A program made the position numbers and the translations under genes. Shown one piece after another: positions 21,279-29,746 of a stretch of DNA of 64,000 nucleotides; the first letter of the stretch is position 1, and each line of letters starts with the position of its first letter. Source of the stretch: Euglena gracilis. Taxonomy: Eukaryota; Euglenida; Euglenophyceae; Euglenales. The DNA is taken from contig CP154954.1 in NCBI GenBank assembly GCA_039621445.1, forward strand, positions 54,370,838 through 54,434,837, read 5' to 3'. The notes under the pieces are model-generated. The model saw only the letters and a list, made by a program, of their open reading frames with translations, was not told the origin of the DNA and did no database searches.

Positions 21279-21902
21279 TCAAGTTTTCCTTCCAAAGGTT
21301 TGAAGATAAAGAGATGACCAAAAGGAGCTCGTCTTGCGAAGACAAGCATAGCCAGTCCTGTCCATGGCAGAAACCAACACCGTACACACTTTTGCGATCT
21401 CTTCCACTTCCTCAGTGAAAACAATGTCATCAAGGTCAAGATTTGGAGCTGCCTCTTCGTCATCCTCAACTGGGAAATCTTCATCAACGTCTCCCTGAAG
21501 AGATTGCCAGCAAAGGAGAGGATGGACAACAAGAGAACTTGCAGCCTCCCATATACCTCATCTGATTGCTCCAACTCCGGTAGGACCAAATCGGATACTG
21601 GTTGAGAGTTTGAAGCCGTGTAGAATTGAGCTGCATTTCCGGGTACTGGACTCACCTTCGAGCGTGCTCTCTCGCTCGTCTTCTTTGGCTTTGGTGGTTT
21701 TGGTCTTCGTTCATGTTCTGTTTTCAGCCGCTTGACTGATGACAGGGGTTCAGGTTGTTTACAAAAAAAGAAGAAAAAAAGACCTGGCTTTGAATCATCT
21801 TCCAAATCCTCTTCACAGAAATTTTGGCTGAATAAGTTTGGGCAGGACGCCTTCAGCTGTGCAAGGGCATCATCTTCCATAGCTGAGGGAAAGGACGGCA
21901 TT
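21279..21902 (-). CDS. Two-exon gene for an acidic, Lys/Pro-rich protein, function unknown
   Basis: Exon 1 (21902 to 21557) starts at ATG (MPSFPSAM, or the inner MEDDALAQLKASCPNLF). It has a basic stretch HERRPKPPKPKKTSERARSK that could be a nuclear signal. It ends EQSDE at a GTATAT donor. A 62 bp intron ending CTCTTCAG is followed by exon 2 (21494 to 21279), which continues in phase as GDVDEDFPVEDDEEAAPNLD and LDDIVFTEEVEEIAKV to a stop at 21279-21281. An alternative donor AAAA|GTGTGT would end exon 2 earlier. A further in-frame 48 base GT...AG segment within exon 1 (GTCTTTTTTT...CATCAG) may be another intron. Strand and acidic character would suit the N-terminus of the polymerase alpha gene downstream, but nothing proves it. 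Confidence 0.5.
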
Positions 21903-22139
21903 TCAAAAAATGAGGAGTGGTACAGAAAAGAGGACAGGTGGCTGAAGCGACTTTGACTGGGGGAGGGACTTGGGGGTTCAGGTTTCTGAGGAAATTTTTT
22001 CTTTTTTGTGCAACTTTCCTTGAAAAATGTGTTTCCCCCCCGATCCACGCCCCCACCATCTGGGAAATGCTCAATTTTCTGTGCGTTTTTTTTGCAGCTG
22101 TCGAAAGACCAAATCTCAGATGGATGTCGTGCGAAATTT

Positions 22140-22575
22140 GGTACTTGTCTGATATCGTACGACGGACCCCCCCCCCTTTGGTTATGGTACGACGCCCTAT
22201 TTTTGGGTTGTACAGGGTTATTTGAAGGAGTAGGGTTAGGTGCGCACCTGCTACGTTGCGCTACATGGCCACGTTGCGCTCCATGGCCATGTTGCGCAAC
22301 ATGGCCATGGAGCGCAACGTGGCCATGTAGCGCATGATGGGGTATTTGAAGGAGTAGGGTTAGGTGCGCACGTGTCCCTGTTGCGCTACATGGCCACGTT
22401 GCGCTCCATGGCCATGTAGCGCAACATGGCCGTGTAGCGCAATGTGGCCATGTAGCGCAACATGCATGTGCGCACCTAACCCTATTCCTTTAAATAACCC
22501 TAAAGCAACTCAAAAAGTGGGTGTCGTACCATAACCAAAAGGGGGGGGTCCGTCGTACGATAACAGACAAGTACC
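22140..22575. mobile_element. Foldback element 1 (GGTACTTGTCTG ends) with target-site duplication
   Basis: 436 bp with inverted ends of more than 110 bp: GGTACTTGTCTGATATCGTA at the left is answered by TACGATAACAGACAAGTACC at the right. Exact 8 bp repeats CGAAATTT flank it (22132-22139, 22576-22583). The centre includes a 78 bp perfect palindrome at 22257-22334. No transposase is present. Confidence 0.85.
22257..22334. repeat. 78 bp perfect palindrome
   Basis: TGCGCTACATGGCCACGTTG and on to GTTGC, mirrored exactly about 22295/22296. A further copy of half the palindrome follows at 22380-22465. Confidence 0.9.
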
Positions 22576-22585
22576 CGAAATTTTT

Positions 22586-22871
22586 GGTACTTGTCTGTTA
22601 GTCGATCCACAGCAGTGCATCAAGTCTGTTAGTCGATCCACACCCTATTCCACCCCATTCAATAGGAATGACCGCTTTCAGTGCAAAACAGGATGTGTGA
22701 CGTCATAATTTGACCAAGTGACGTCATGAGTGTGATGTCATACATGAGTGTGTGACCCAGGGATGATGACGTCATAAGGTCAACATCATCTGTGTATGAC
22801 GTCATCAAAGCATAGGGGAAGAAAGGGTGTGGATCGAGTGAGTGGCGTGGATCGACTGACAGACAAGTACC
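22586..22871. mobile_element. Foldback element 2 (same ends), adjacent to element 1
   Basis: 286 bp. Starts GGTACTTGTCTGTTAGTCGA and ends TCGACTGACAGACAAGTACC, the same terminal word as element 1. Flanks are AAATTTTT (22578-22585) and AAATTTTC (22872-22879), a 7 of 8 match. The two insertions lie 10 bases apart in the same AT-rich target. Confidence 0.75.
22698..22804. promoter_or_regulatory. Cluster of five TGACGTCA-type sites
   Basis: TGACGTCA occurs at 22698, 22719, 22767 and 22797, and TGATGTCA at 22733, all within 107 bases inside foldback element 2. TGACGTCA is the palindromic CRE site bound by bZIP proteins in animals, fungi and plants. Function here is inferred only from density. Confidence 0.45.
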
Positions 22872-22879
22872 AAATTTTC

Positions 22880-23110
22880 TTTAACCAAAAACTGAAGCTG
22901 GGGGTATGTGCAATGTCCTTCACAGGAGGGCTGAACACTTTTCTGTTGGAGAGGACTGATAAAGCTGTTCACATCCTCCTGGGAAGAAATCATGGTGCAA
23001 AGAACTTGTAAAGTGATGTGATTGCTCATATTTGAGGCACTCATGGCATGGCAAAAGTCCAAAAATGTGTTGTGCGCAGTTTCCAGATGTCCCACAGTGA
23101 AGCAAATTGC
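22880..23110 (-). CDS. Exon of unknown gene
   Basis: On the minus strand a clear acceptor (CCATATTTTTCCCTTCAG) ends at 23111. The open frame continues for about 75 residues: AICFTVGHLETAHNTFLDFC, HAMSASNMSNHITLQ, then SSQEDVNSFISPLQQKSVQP. It runs into the edge of foldback element 2. Upstream, 23140-23290 holds further coding-like pieces (SNPVGCHCYLEDPFLCEKTM and, in another frame, FAHLTAPEKQ before a CAG|GTGGCG donor), with an A-run shift between them. I do not recognise the family. Confidence 0.4.
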
Positions 23111-23299
23111 CTGAAGGGAAAAATATGGAAAAATGCAAAGTGTCCGAAAACTTTCATTGATCTGCGCCACCTGCTTTTCAGGTGCTGTCAGATGCGCAAA
23201 ACGACCTTCATTGTTTTTTCACAAAGAAAAGGATCTTCCAAATAGCAGTGGCAGCCTACTGGATTTGATTCTTGTCCAGGGGAGTGAGGTTGTGTTCAA

Positions 23300-24070
23300 G
23301 GGCAGTGGTTCACAACTCGCAAAAATGTTCGCGATCCTAGTGATCGCCTGGGTGGCATGGTACAAGAGGAAAAGAAAATAAAGAAGTATAAGAAAATAAA
23401 GGAGTCCCCATATAAGACCCCAAAAGCTAAAATCCCAGGGGGGGGTCTTATGTGGGGAGGTCGGTCCCGGCCAAAGGGCCGGCCTTCGGCCGGCCAGGGG
23501 GGGGGGGGCGTTATATGGGGGGGGGGCATGGTGCATGTTCTTCACTTGACACGCCATATGTGGCGGAGCATCTATCTGCAGCCTTGTCTGTGAGAGTGCA
23601 GTGCCGCCAACCATTACGCAACAGGACATATTCCCGAAGGCCCCCCGAGTGCAAGGGGCCAGAGCAGTGTCGGCGGTCATAGGTGTAGAAGTGGGGGTCG
23701 GGGGGGGGGGCGGCCGCCCCCCCGAGATTTTGGAAGGAAATAATTTTTTTGAAAAGTGTGTGATTTTCTCACCACATTCTTTGTGCCTTTTCATTCTTTT
23801 GTGCCTTTATTACATTAAAAGCTCAACTTTCATTGAACCTTTTGGTGTTATTGCTGTTGGAGGTCACCACCGTCTCGCCGCCCTTCGGGCGGCCAAACAA
23901 GCCCAAAACTCATGGGTCGGAGGGGGCGGAAATCTTTCTTTTTTCAATTTGGGTTGTTGTTTGTGAACATTTCCACTGCCTTTTCGCCGCCCTTCAGCTG
24001 GTAACAAGAAACACATGTATGTTGACTTGGCTTATAAAATTCAAAATCGAAAGCAAGCATTTCTATTGAC
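23300..24070. other. No gene; G/C hairpins
   Basis: Holds GGCCGGCCTTCGGCCGGCC (23479-23497) between G-runs and C-runs, and further G-runs at 23692-23710. No supported coding region. Confidence 0.4.
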
Positions 24071-24078
24071 AACTTTTC

Positions 24079-24189
24079 AGGGCTGGATAGAGGTAGAGGG
24101 ATAGAGGTAGAGGTAGAGGTAGAGGTAGAGGTAGAGGTAGAGGTAGAGGTCACCTCTACCTCTACTATCCCTCTATGTCACCTCAATGT
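24079..24189. repeat. AGAGGT/ACCTCT foldback microsatellite, copy 1
   Basis: CAGGGCTGGATAGAGGTAGA opens about ten AGAGGT units, which are followed directly by ACCTCT units and CTCTATGTCACCTC. An inverted relative lies at 26401-26494, ending CCTCTATCCAGCCCTG. Confidence 0.7.
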
Positions 24190-24571
24190 CAAACTTCTAA
24201 GGGAAGTGGTTTATCAAAGAAAATTTATGCCGAACGAAGCATAGCTGGCACTTCGTTTGGGACAAAGTCAAAAAAAACACGTTTTTTAAAAACATGCTTT
24301 TTTTCCATAAAAAAAACGCCATTGAGGGTCCAGGGCAAAAAAAAATTGCCTTTAATTTTAGCTTTTTTTTGCCAATCCTCGGTCAGAGAAAGACCCCCAA
24401 AAGCATAATTAAATTTTGCCTTTTGTTCCCGCGCTCTGTCAAAAAAGGACCTAGTTTGGAATGGCTTCAAGCCAAAATGGCAGAAAAATGCCTTATTTCG
24501 ACCATTCTTGTTGAAGACAACCACCAAAAGTGTTGGTTTTCAAGTCATTTGAGCTATGATTGGTTCACCCT

Positions 24572-24900
24572 TGCGGCTCCCGGATCTGGCTTGGGGGGGG
24601 GTAGTGGGGGTCGACCACGGTCAACCCACGGTCGCCTCGGTCGCCCTCGGTCGCTCTAGGGGGGGGGGGGGGGTCGACCGAGGCGACCCTGGGGGTTGAC
24701 CGAGGCGACCCCCACCCCACGACGGGAAACCCCCCCCTGGTCGGGGGGCGACCATGGTCGACCCCCACCCCACGACGGCCCCTGGTCGGGGGGCGACCAT
24801 GGTCGACCCCCACCCCACGACGGGAAACCCCCCCCTGGGGAGGGGCGACCATGGTCGACCCTCACCCCAAGACGGGAAAACCCCCCTGGGGCGGGGGGGG
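24572..24900. repeat. GGTCGACC/ACGGTCGCC repeats
   Basis: Opens with GGCTCCCGGATCTGGC, shared with 18503 and 27976, then repeated GGGGGCGACCATGGTCGACC words. The reverse complement of the core recurs at 32575-32630 and 25755-25775. Confidence 0.6.
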
Positions 24901-24914
24901 GGGGGGGCCCCCGA

Positions 24915-25318
24915 AATCCCCTGTTTTGCCGAACCGTTTTGGCAACGAAGTCCTTTTGCTGCTCAACTGTCCCGGCGCCCCAAAATAACAAAATCCCTGT
25001 GTTGCCGAACCGTTTTGGAAGCGAATCCCTTTTGCTGCTCAACTGTCCCAGGGCCCCAAAATAACAAAATCCCCTGTGTTGCCGAACCGTTTTGGAAGCA
25101 AATCCCTTTTGCTGCTGGGCCCCAAAATAACAAAATCCCCTGTGTTGCCGAACCGTTTTGGAAGCGTTGGAAGCGAATTCCTTTTGCTGCTCAACTGTCC
25201 CAGGGCCCCAAAATAACAAAATCCCCTGTGTTGCCGAACCTTTTTGGAAGCGAATCCCTTTTGCTGCTCAACTGTCCCAGGGCCCCAAAATAATAAAATC
25301 CATTGTGTTGCCGATGTG
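24915..25318. repeat. Tandem array, about five units of 60-90 bp
   Basis: Unit: TTGCCGAACCGTTTTGGAAG, CGAATCCCTTTTGCTGCTCA, ACTGTCCCAGGGCCCC, then AAAATAACAAAATCCCC. Units begin near 24930, 25003, 25079, 25149 and 25229. Each carries AATAACAAAATCCC directly after a GGGCCCC mini-palindrome, except the last, which varies. Confidence 0.85.
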
Positions 25319-25680
25319 GGATGACAAGATAATTATGTTCTGAGGACACAAAAGGGAACACATTTTTTTCTATGTTTGCATCAACCCATGTGTCAGATAC
25401 AAAGGAGGGGATGAAAAAAGAGACATGTTCGCGATTCAAATGTCGCACAATTTTGCTCGGCCGAGGAGCAACGTACGGTTTCCTTGTACCATTGCAAGTT
25501 GCGCATGCGTGATGCATGCCTTTGGGTTGCCCACAATTCCAAGCATATTTTTTGGCCTCTTCAGCATCGGCACATGTCAATGGTACATAGGCAACATGCG
25601 CAGTGGCCATGATATCCAAAAAATCTGTTGTGGATGGCGAATAACGGGTTCCTTTGTCGTAGTTGCCTCCAGCAGAACCC
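25310..25680 (-). pseudogene. BED-type zinc-finger-like fragment, possible hAT transposase N-terminus
   Basis: About 120 residues are open on the minus strand: YDKGTRYSPSTTDFLDIMAT, then AEEAKKYAWNCGQPKGMHHA, CATCNGTRKPYVAPRPSKIV, RHLNREHVSFFIPSFVSDTW. The spacing C-x2-C...H-x4-H (CATC...HLNREH) fits a BED finger, the DNA-binding module at the N-terminus of many hAT transposases. There is no start, and the C-terminal side runs into the tandem array at 25.3 kb. It lies inside the family 5 element, whose ends and 8 bp duplication are hAT-like, which makes a transposase remnant the best reading. A host zinc-finger gene is the alternative. Confidence 0.4.
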
Positions 25681-25946
25681 CCCCTTCTGATTGAGCTTGC
25701 AACCCAGAGTTTCCCATGGTCGCCCCTGGAGAGGGGGGGGGTTCCCGTCGCGGGGTGGGGGTCGACCATGGTCACTACCCCCCCCCAGGATGTAGCTACC
25801 CCTCCACCCTTTACGATCAAAGGCAAAATTTGGACCATCATTTTCCCCTTTGTTTTTTTTGCCGTTTTTTTTGCCCGTTTTTTTATTATAAAAAAAAACA
25901 AAAAAACGCTTTTTTTAAAAAAACAAAAAAAACGCCCACTATGGAG

Positions 25947-26191
25947 CATGGCTGGCACTTCGTTTAAAACGAAGTCAAAAAAAACACGTTTTTTTAAAAA
26001 AAAACATGTTTTTTTAAAAAAAAAAACAAAAAAAACGCCATTGAGGGTCCAGGGCAAAAAAAATTTTGCCTTTAATTTTAGCTTTTTTTGCCCATCCTCG
26101 GTCAAAAATTTGGACCATCATTTTCCCCTTGTTTTTTTTGCCGTTTTTTTTGCCCGTTTTTTTTAATAAAAAAAAAAAAACGCCAGCTATG
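25947..26191 (+). mobile_element. CATAGCTGGC element, family 5, 245 bp copy with target-site duplication
   Basis: Starts CATGGCTGGCACTTCG, ends GCCAGCTATG. Exact 8 bp repeats CTATGGAG flank it (25939-25946, 26192-26199). It inserted across the right boundary of the long copy, so it is the younger of the two. Confidence 0.85.
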
Positions 26192-26400
26192 CTATGGAGC
26201 GAAGGCAATTTTATGGGAAAAAAATCAGAAATTGGCCATTCTTGTCACAAATCTCTTATGGCAATTTTTGAAACCACTCATCCGGATATTTTTTCTCATT
26301 CCTAACCTAAATAAGATGCGTTGAGATGCTAATTTGCCAAATTTGAGGCATTTGGAGCCTTTTGTGGCCCTTATTGGTGCCATTTTGTGACATTTTATGG

Positions 26401-26494
26401 ACATAGAGGTGACATAGAGGTAGAGGTAGAGGTAGAGGTGGGTCAGATAGAGGTAGAGGACTTTGACCTCTACCTCTACCTCTATCCAGCCCTG
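26401..26494. repeat. AGAGGT/ACCTCT foldback microsatellite, copy 2 (inverted)
   Basis: Same build as 24079-24189 in opposite orientation; its right end CCTCTATCCAGCCCTG is the complement of the left end of copy 1. Confidence 0.7.
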
Positions 26495-26679
26495 CAACTT
26501 TTGCTCTTTTTGGGGAACCTTTTTGGAAAATGCATACCGTCCAGCCGCCCTTTGGGCGGCAACTTTTTTTTTTGTTCATCACCGTCCCTTGCGTTGGGCT
26601 TGAAAGCTTCCAAATTGTGATGGATTTGTGCCAAAAATTGCCACGTTTTTTTGTCACATTCTATATCGAAAACTGTGTC

Positions 26680-27545
26680 CCAACGCCGGTTCGGGCGGGA
26701 AACCTCTGCCTGGGACGCCGGCGTCCCAGGCACAGTGTTTGAAACCGTGGCTAGGGGGCTCCGTTTTCATGCCCGAACCGGCGGCTAGGGAATCACGGCC
26801 AATTTCGCCCAAAATACCCATGTTTGGGGCAGTTTTGGGCGATTTTGGCCGAAATGGGCCGCCGGTCAAAAATGGCAGATTCCACACTTATGAAGCCATG
26901 TTACCCATTAATCGAAAGCTCTTCTCAAGGGCTTTCGACAGATAATCACAGGATTCGGCCATAATGCACGCAGCGCTTATTTTCAGCGATCGTGTATTCC
27001 AAAATTTGACATCCTAATTTGTCAAATCCCACAGCTCAGGTTGCAAATTGCATATCAAACGAAAGGTCTCGCCAACACCTTTCGCTTGGTACCCACAGAA
27101 CTCTGCCAGATTGCAAAGCGACCTCAAAATCAGCGATCGCATTTTTCCGCATTTTTCGGACCCCATTTGCATATCTGAAATTGCACTTTTCAGCTGCCAT
27201 GTTACCCATCGATCGAAAGCTCTTCTCAAGGGCTTTCAGCAGATGGCCTTAGATTTCAGCCATGCTGTGTGGTATTCTATTTCAGAAAATCTCCAAAATT
27301 GGCCAAAAGGAAACTTTTCCTCAAAAACCCCCAATTTTTGGCCCAAGACCACCCAAAAACTGCGCAAATGTGATTACCACATGTCTACAAACCCTTTTGG
27401 ACACTTTTTGGCACTTTTTATTTTGGGTCCCCCAGACGCGGGTTTCCCGCCCGAACCGGCGTTTGGGACGCCGGTTCGGCGCAGAAATTTCCCGCCCGAA
27501 CCGGCGTCCCAGACGCCGGTTCGGGCATGAAAACGGAGCCCCCAG
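26680..27545. repeat. CGCCGGTTCGGGC palindromic repeats
   Basis: GAACCGGCGTCCCAGACGCC and its complement recur at 26690-26780 and 27435-27530, the latter containing a near-perfect palindrome. Related words lie at 32845-32900, 33476-33600, 33725-33745 and 41700-41775, usually near GAAACCGTG. A direct repeat (CGAAAGCTCTTCTCAAGGGC) also occurs at 26910 and 27210. Confidence 0.7.
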
Positions 27546-27639
27546 ACACGGTTTCAATGCCAAAAAGCGCTACCGTCTCGCCGCCCTTTGGGCGGCAATT
27601 AAAAAAAAAACAATGGAGGTTAGGCAGCCGGGGGGGGGG

Positions 27640-28345
27640 GGGGCTGCGGACCCCCCGGTGCACTTCACCGGTGAACGTTCACGGGGGGGGGGGGGGTGCT
27701 TTCGGCAGTGAAGTTCACCGGTGAAGTTCACCGGTGAACTTGTTCACCGTTTTGATGGTTGGGGGTGAAATTTTCATGGGTAAAATTTTGATATTTTCCT
27801 CTGAAAATGGTCATTTTGAGGTTGATGCTTCATGGAATTTTATAAAAATTTCCGAAAACTTGCCCAAAATGCCATTTTTGGCCATTTTTGACCAAAAAAG
27901 TGCTCTCTTGGTGAACTTCACCGGTGAAGTTCACCGATGGGTTAGGGAGAGGGGGGGGGGAGGGGGGCCGGGGCGGCTCGCGGATCTGGCTTGGGGTGGG
28001 GTGGTTGTGGGCAGACCCTAGGGTCTGCCCACGGTCGCCAAAGGTCGCCAAAGGTCGCTATGGGTATTTCCTACTCAGTCTTTTTTGCATTGTAGCGGCG
28101 TAGGCAACTGTTCCAGGGCCCTAAAAAAAAAAATCCCTTGTGTGTGCAACACCTTTTGTGTGTATGTTGCGCTAATTTGCCGTGGAGCGCATTTTTTGAC
28201 ATCGACCTGCCCACGACCTTTGGCGACCATGGCGACCTTTGGCGACCCTAGGGTCTGCCCACAACCCCCCCCCCCCAGGCCAAATCTACCCCCCGTCCGG
28301 GACCCCCCGGTGAACTTTCAAACGGTGAACTTCACCATAGGGGGG
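27640..28345. repeat. TTCACCGGTGAA palindromes around duplicated block
   Basis: GAAGTTCACCGGTGAAC-type palindromes occur at 27663-27750, 27910-27945 and 28312-28338. GGACCCCCCGGTG occurs on both sides. The 312 bp block 27976-28287 lies between. Confidence 0.6.
27976..28287. repeat. 312 bp dispersed repeat, copy 2
   Basis: Differs from 18503-18812 at only a few bases and in G/C-run length, so duplication or transposition was recent. The long open frame starting MHCSGVGNCSRALKKK appears in both copies but has no coding character. Confidence 0.8.
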
Positions 28346-28604
28346 GGGGAGGGGGGTCAAAATGACCAAAGTCTGATCTCCACGGTGGGGGGGTCCACTC
28401 AACCCCCCACCACCTTGTCTAAAAAATTTCTGCAACCAAAAATGCAGTAATGCAGTGGGGGTGCTTCCCGTTCTGCCCCCTGCCCCTGCTTGCCCCCCCC
28501 CTGGTTGTGCCCCGCCTGAAGTGTGCAGGGTTTGTCCAGCGAGAGAGGCCCACAACAATTTGAATCCAAGAAGAAAATGCCATCCATCAGAAGAACGTGT
28601 TGTT

Positions 28605-28720
28605 GGGAAAGTTCCCTGTGCCCAACGGGTTGCTCATGTACCACTTTCTGGTGACCTTCAGGTGCTGTTGTTCCATGGCTGTGCCCAGGTTTCCTTCCTT
28701 TGCAGCTGAACACCCCCCCC
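28605..28720 (-). CDS. Short exon-like frame, function unknown
   Basis: The minus strand reads GNLGTAMEQQHLKVTRKWYM, SNPLGTGNFPNNTFF and then a stop. It looks protein-like and lacks G/C runs, but is short and has no recognisable motif. Confidence 0.25.
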
Positions 28721-29224
28721 CCCCGGAATCCCTCCATTTCCTTCATTTGAGCCATTCTCCCCCGCCCCGTTCCCACAACACTCTTCCTGTCCACCGGCCA
28801 ACATTTTACGTTTCACGGCGCAACCAAGCTGAATTTCACCCCTTTTGGCATTTTCGCGATTTTGGCATTTTTCGCCATTTTTGGGGGGGAAATGGGTGCC
28901 CCCCTCCCACGGGCGGCCCCCCTTCCACCCGTCTTAAAAAAAACCCTTCCCCCATCTTTGAAATTCCCAGTGCTTTGACTCAACGCGCGGCTAGTGAACG
29001 CCCCGTTCGGTGACCCGTTCAGGCGGCGTTCCAACACGTGGCAGCGCTTTTTGGGGGGACAGCGAACATGTCCCCCATCACAAGTCACGGGTTGCAATTT
29101 CCAAATAGAGTTTGTGTCAAGAAAAAGTAGAAAAAATGAAAGTATTTGCACATTTGCTTTTTTTTGGCTGCTTTCAGGTTTTTGAATCTAGTCGTTGGCC
29201 AGACCCAGACCATACCACTCCCCC

Positions 29225-29400
29225 CCTTACCAAGCCCCCCCCCCCATATTGTACCCCCCCTGGGAGCCATTTTCTGGGGGGGAGGTACATTATGGGGGGG
29301 TACAATATGGGGGGCGGCCAAGGTCATGGTCCATGGTGGGGGGGTACCCCGTGGGGGGTACATTATGGGGGGGGTACAATATGGGGGGGGCATGGTATTT
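29225..29400. repeat. G-tract array with TACAATATGG/TACATTATGG
   Basis: CCCCCCATATTGTACCCCCC is followed by several GGGGGGTACAATATGGGGG-type units. Related arrays with GGGACAATATGGGG lie at 37790-37945. At least four G-runs of 5 or more lie close together on the plus strand, as needed for a G-quadruplex. Confidence 0.7.
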
Positions 29401-29746
29401 GAGCACACCCACGAGCTTAAGGACCCCCCAAATGCTTTTATTGTATTCCCCCCCTGGTCAAACTCCTCCCCAAAAAACGGGGGTCCAACACATTTGCCAA
29501 CAAAAAGAAGGAGCAATTTAAAACTTGTTTGCTCCTCTCTCCAAAACCAAGTTGTACCTTCCTTCTTTTTTGGGGGGATACGTTCTAGCAATTCAACCCA
29601 CAATTCGACAGCCTCCGCCAACGTTGCTTTTGAGCGTTGCATCAAATCCAGCACTTCAACACCAGGATCCATTATGGCAAGCAAATTGTGTGCACCATTC
29701 AACACTTGCATACTCTCCAAGGCTTTTCTCACTGGGTCACTGGGGC

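Larger units (their letters stand above)
24241..25943 (+). mobile_element. CATAGCTGGC element, family 5, long copy
   Basis: Starts CATAGCTGGCACTTCG and ends GCCCACTATG. Left flank is GAACGAAG (24233-24240). The right flank, after removing the small element inserted at 25947-26191 and its duplication, is GAGCGAAG (26197-26204), a 7 of 8 match. The first ~330 bases and last ~125 match the ends of 34454-35350. Between lie a GGCTCCCGG repeat, a tandem array and the BED-like frame, part of which may be later insertions. Confidence 0.65.

Noticed and set aside
24915-25318. CRISPR-like array
   Set aside because: Units are direct tandem repeats without unique spacers, in a eukaryotic context.
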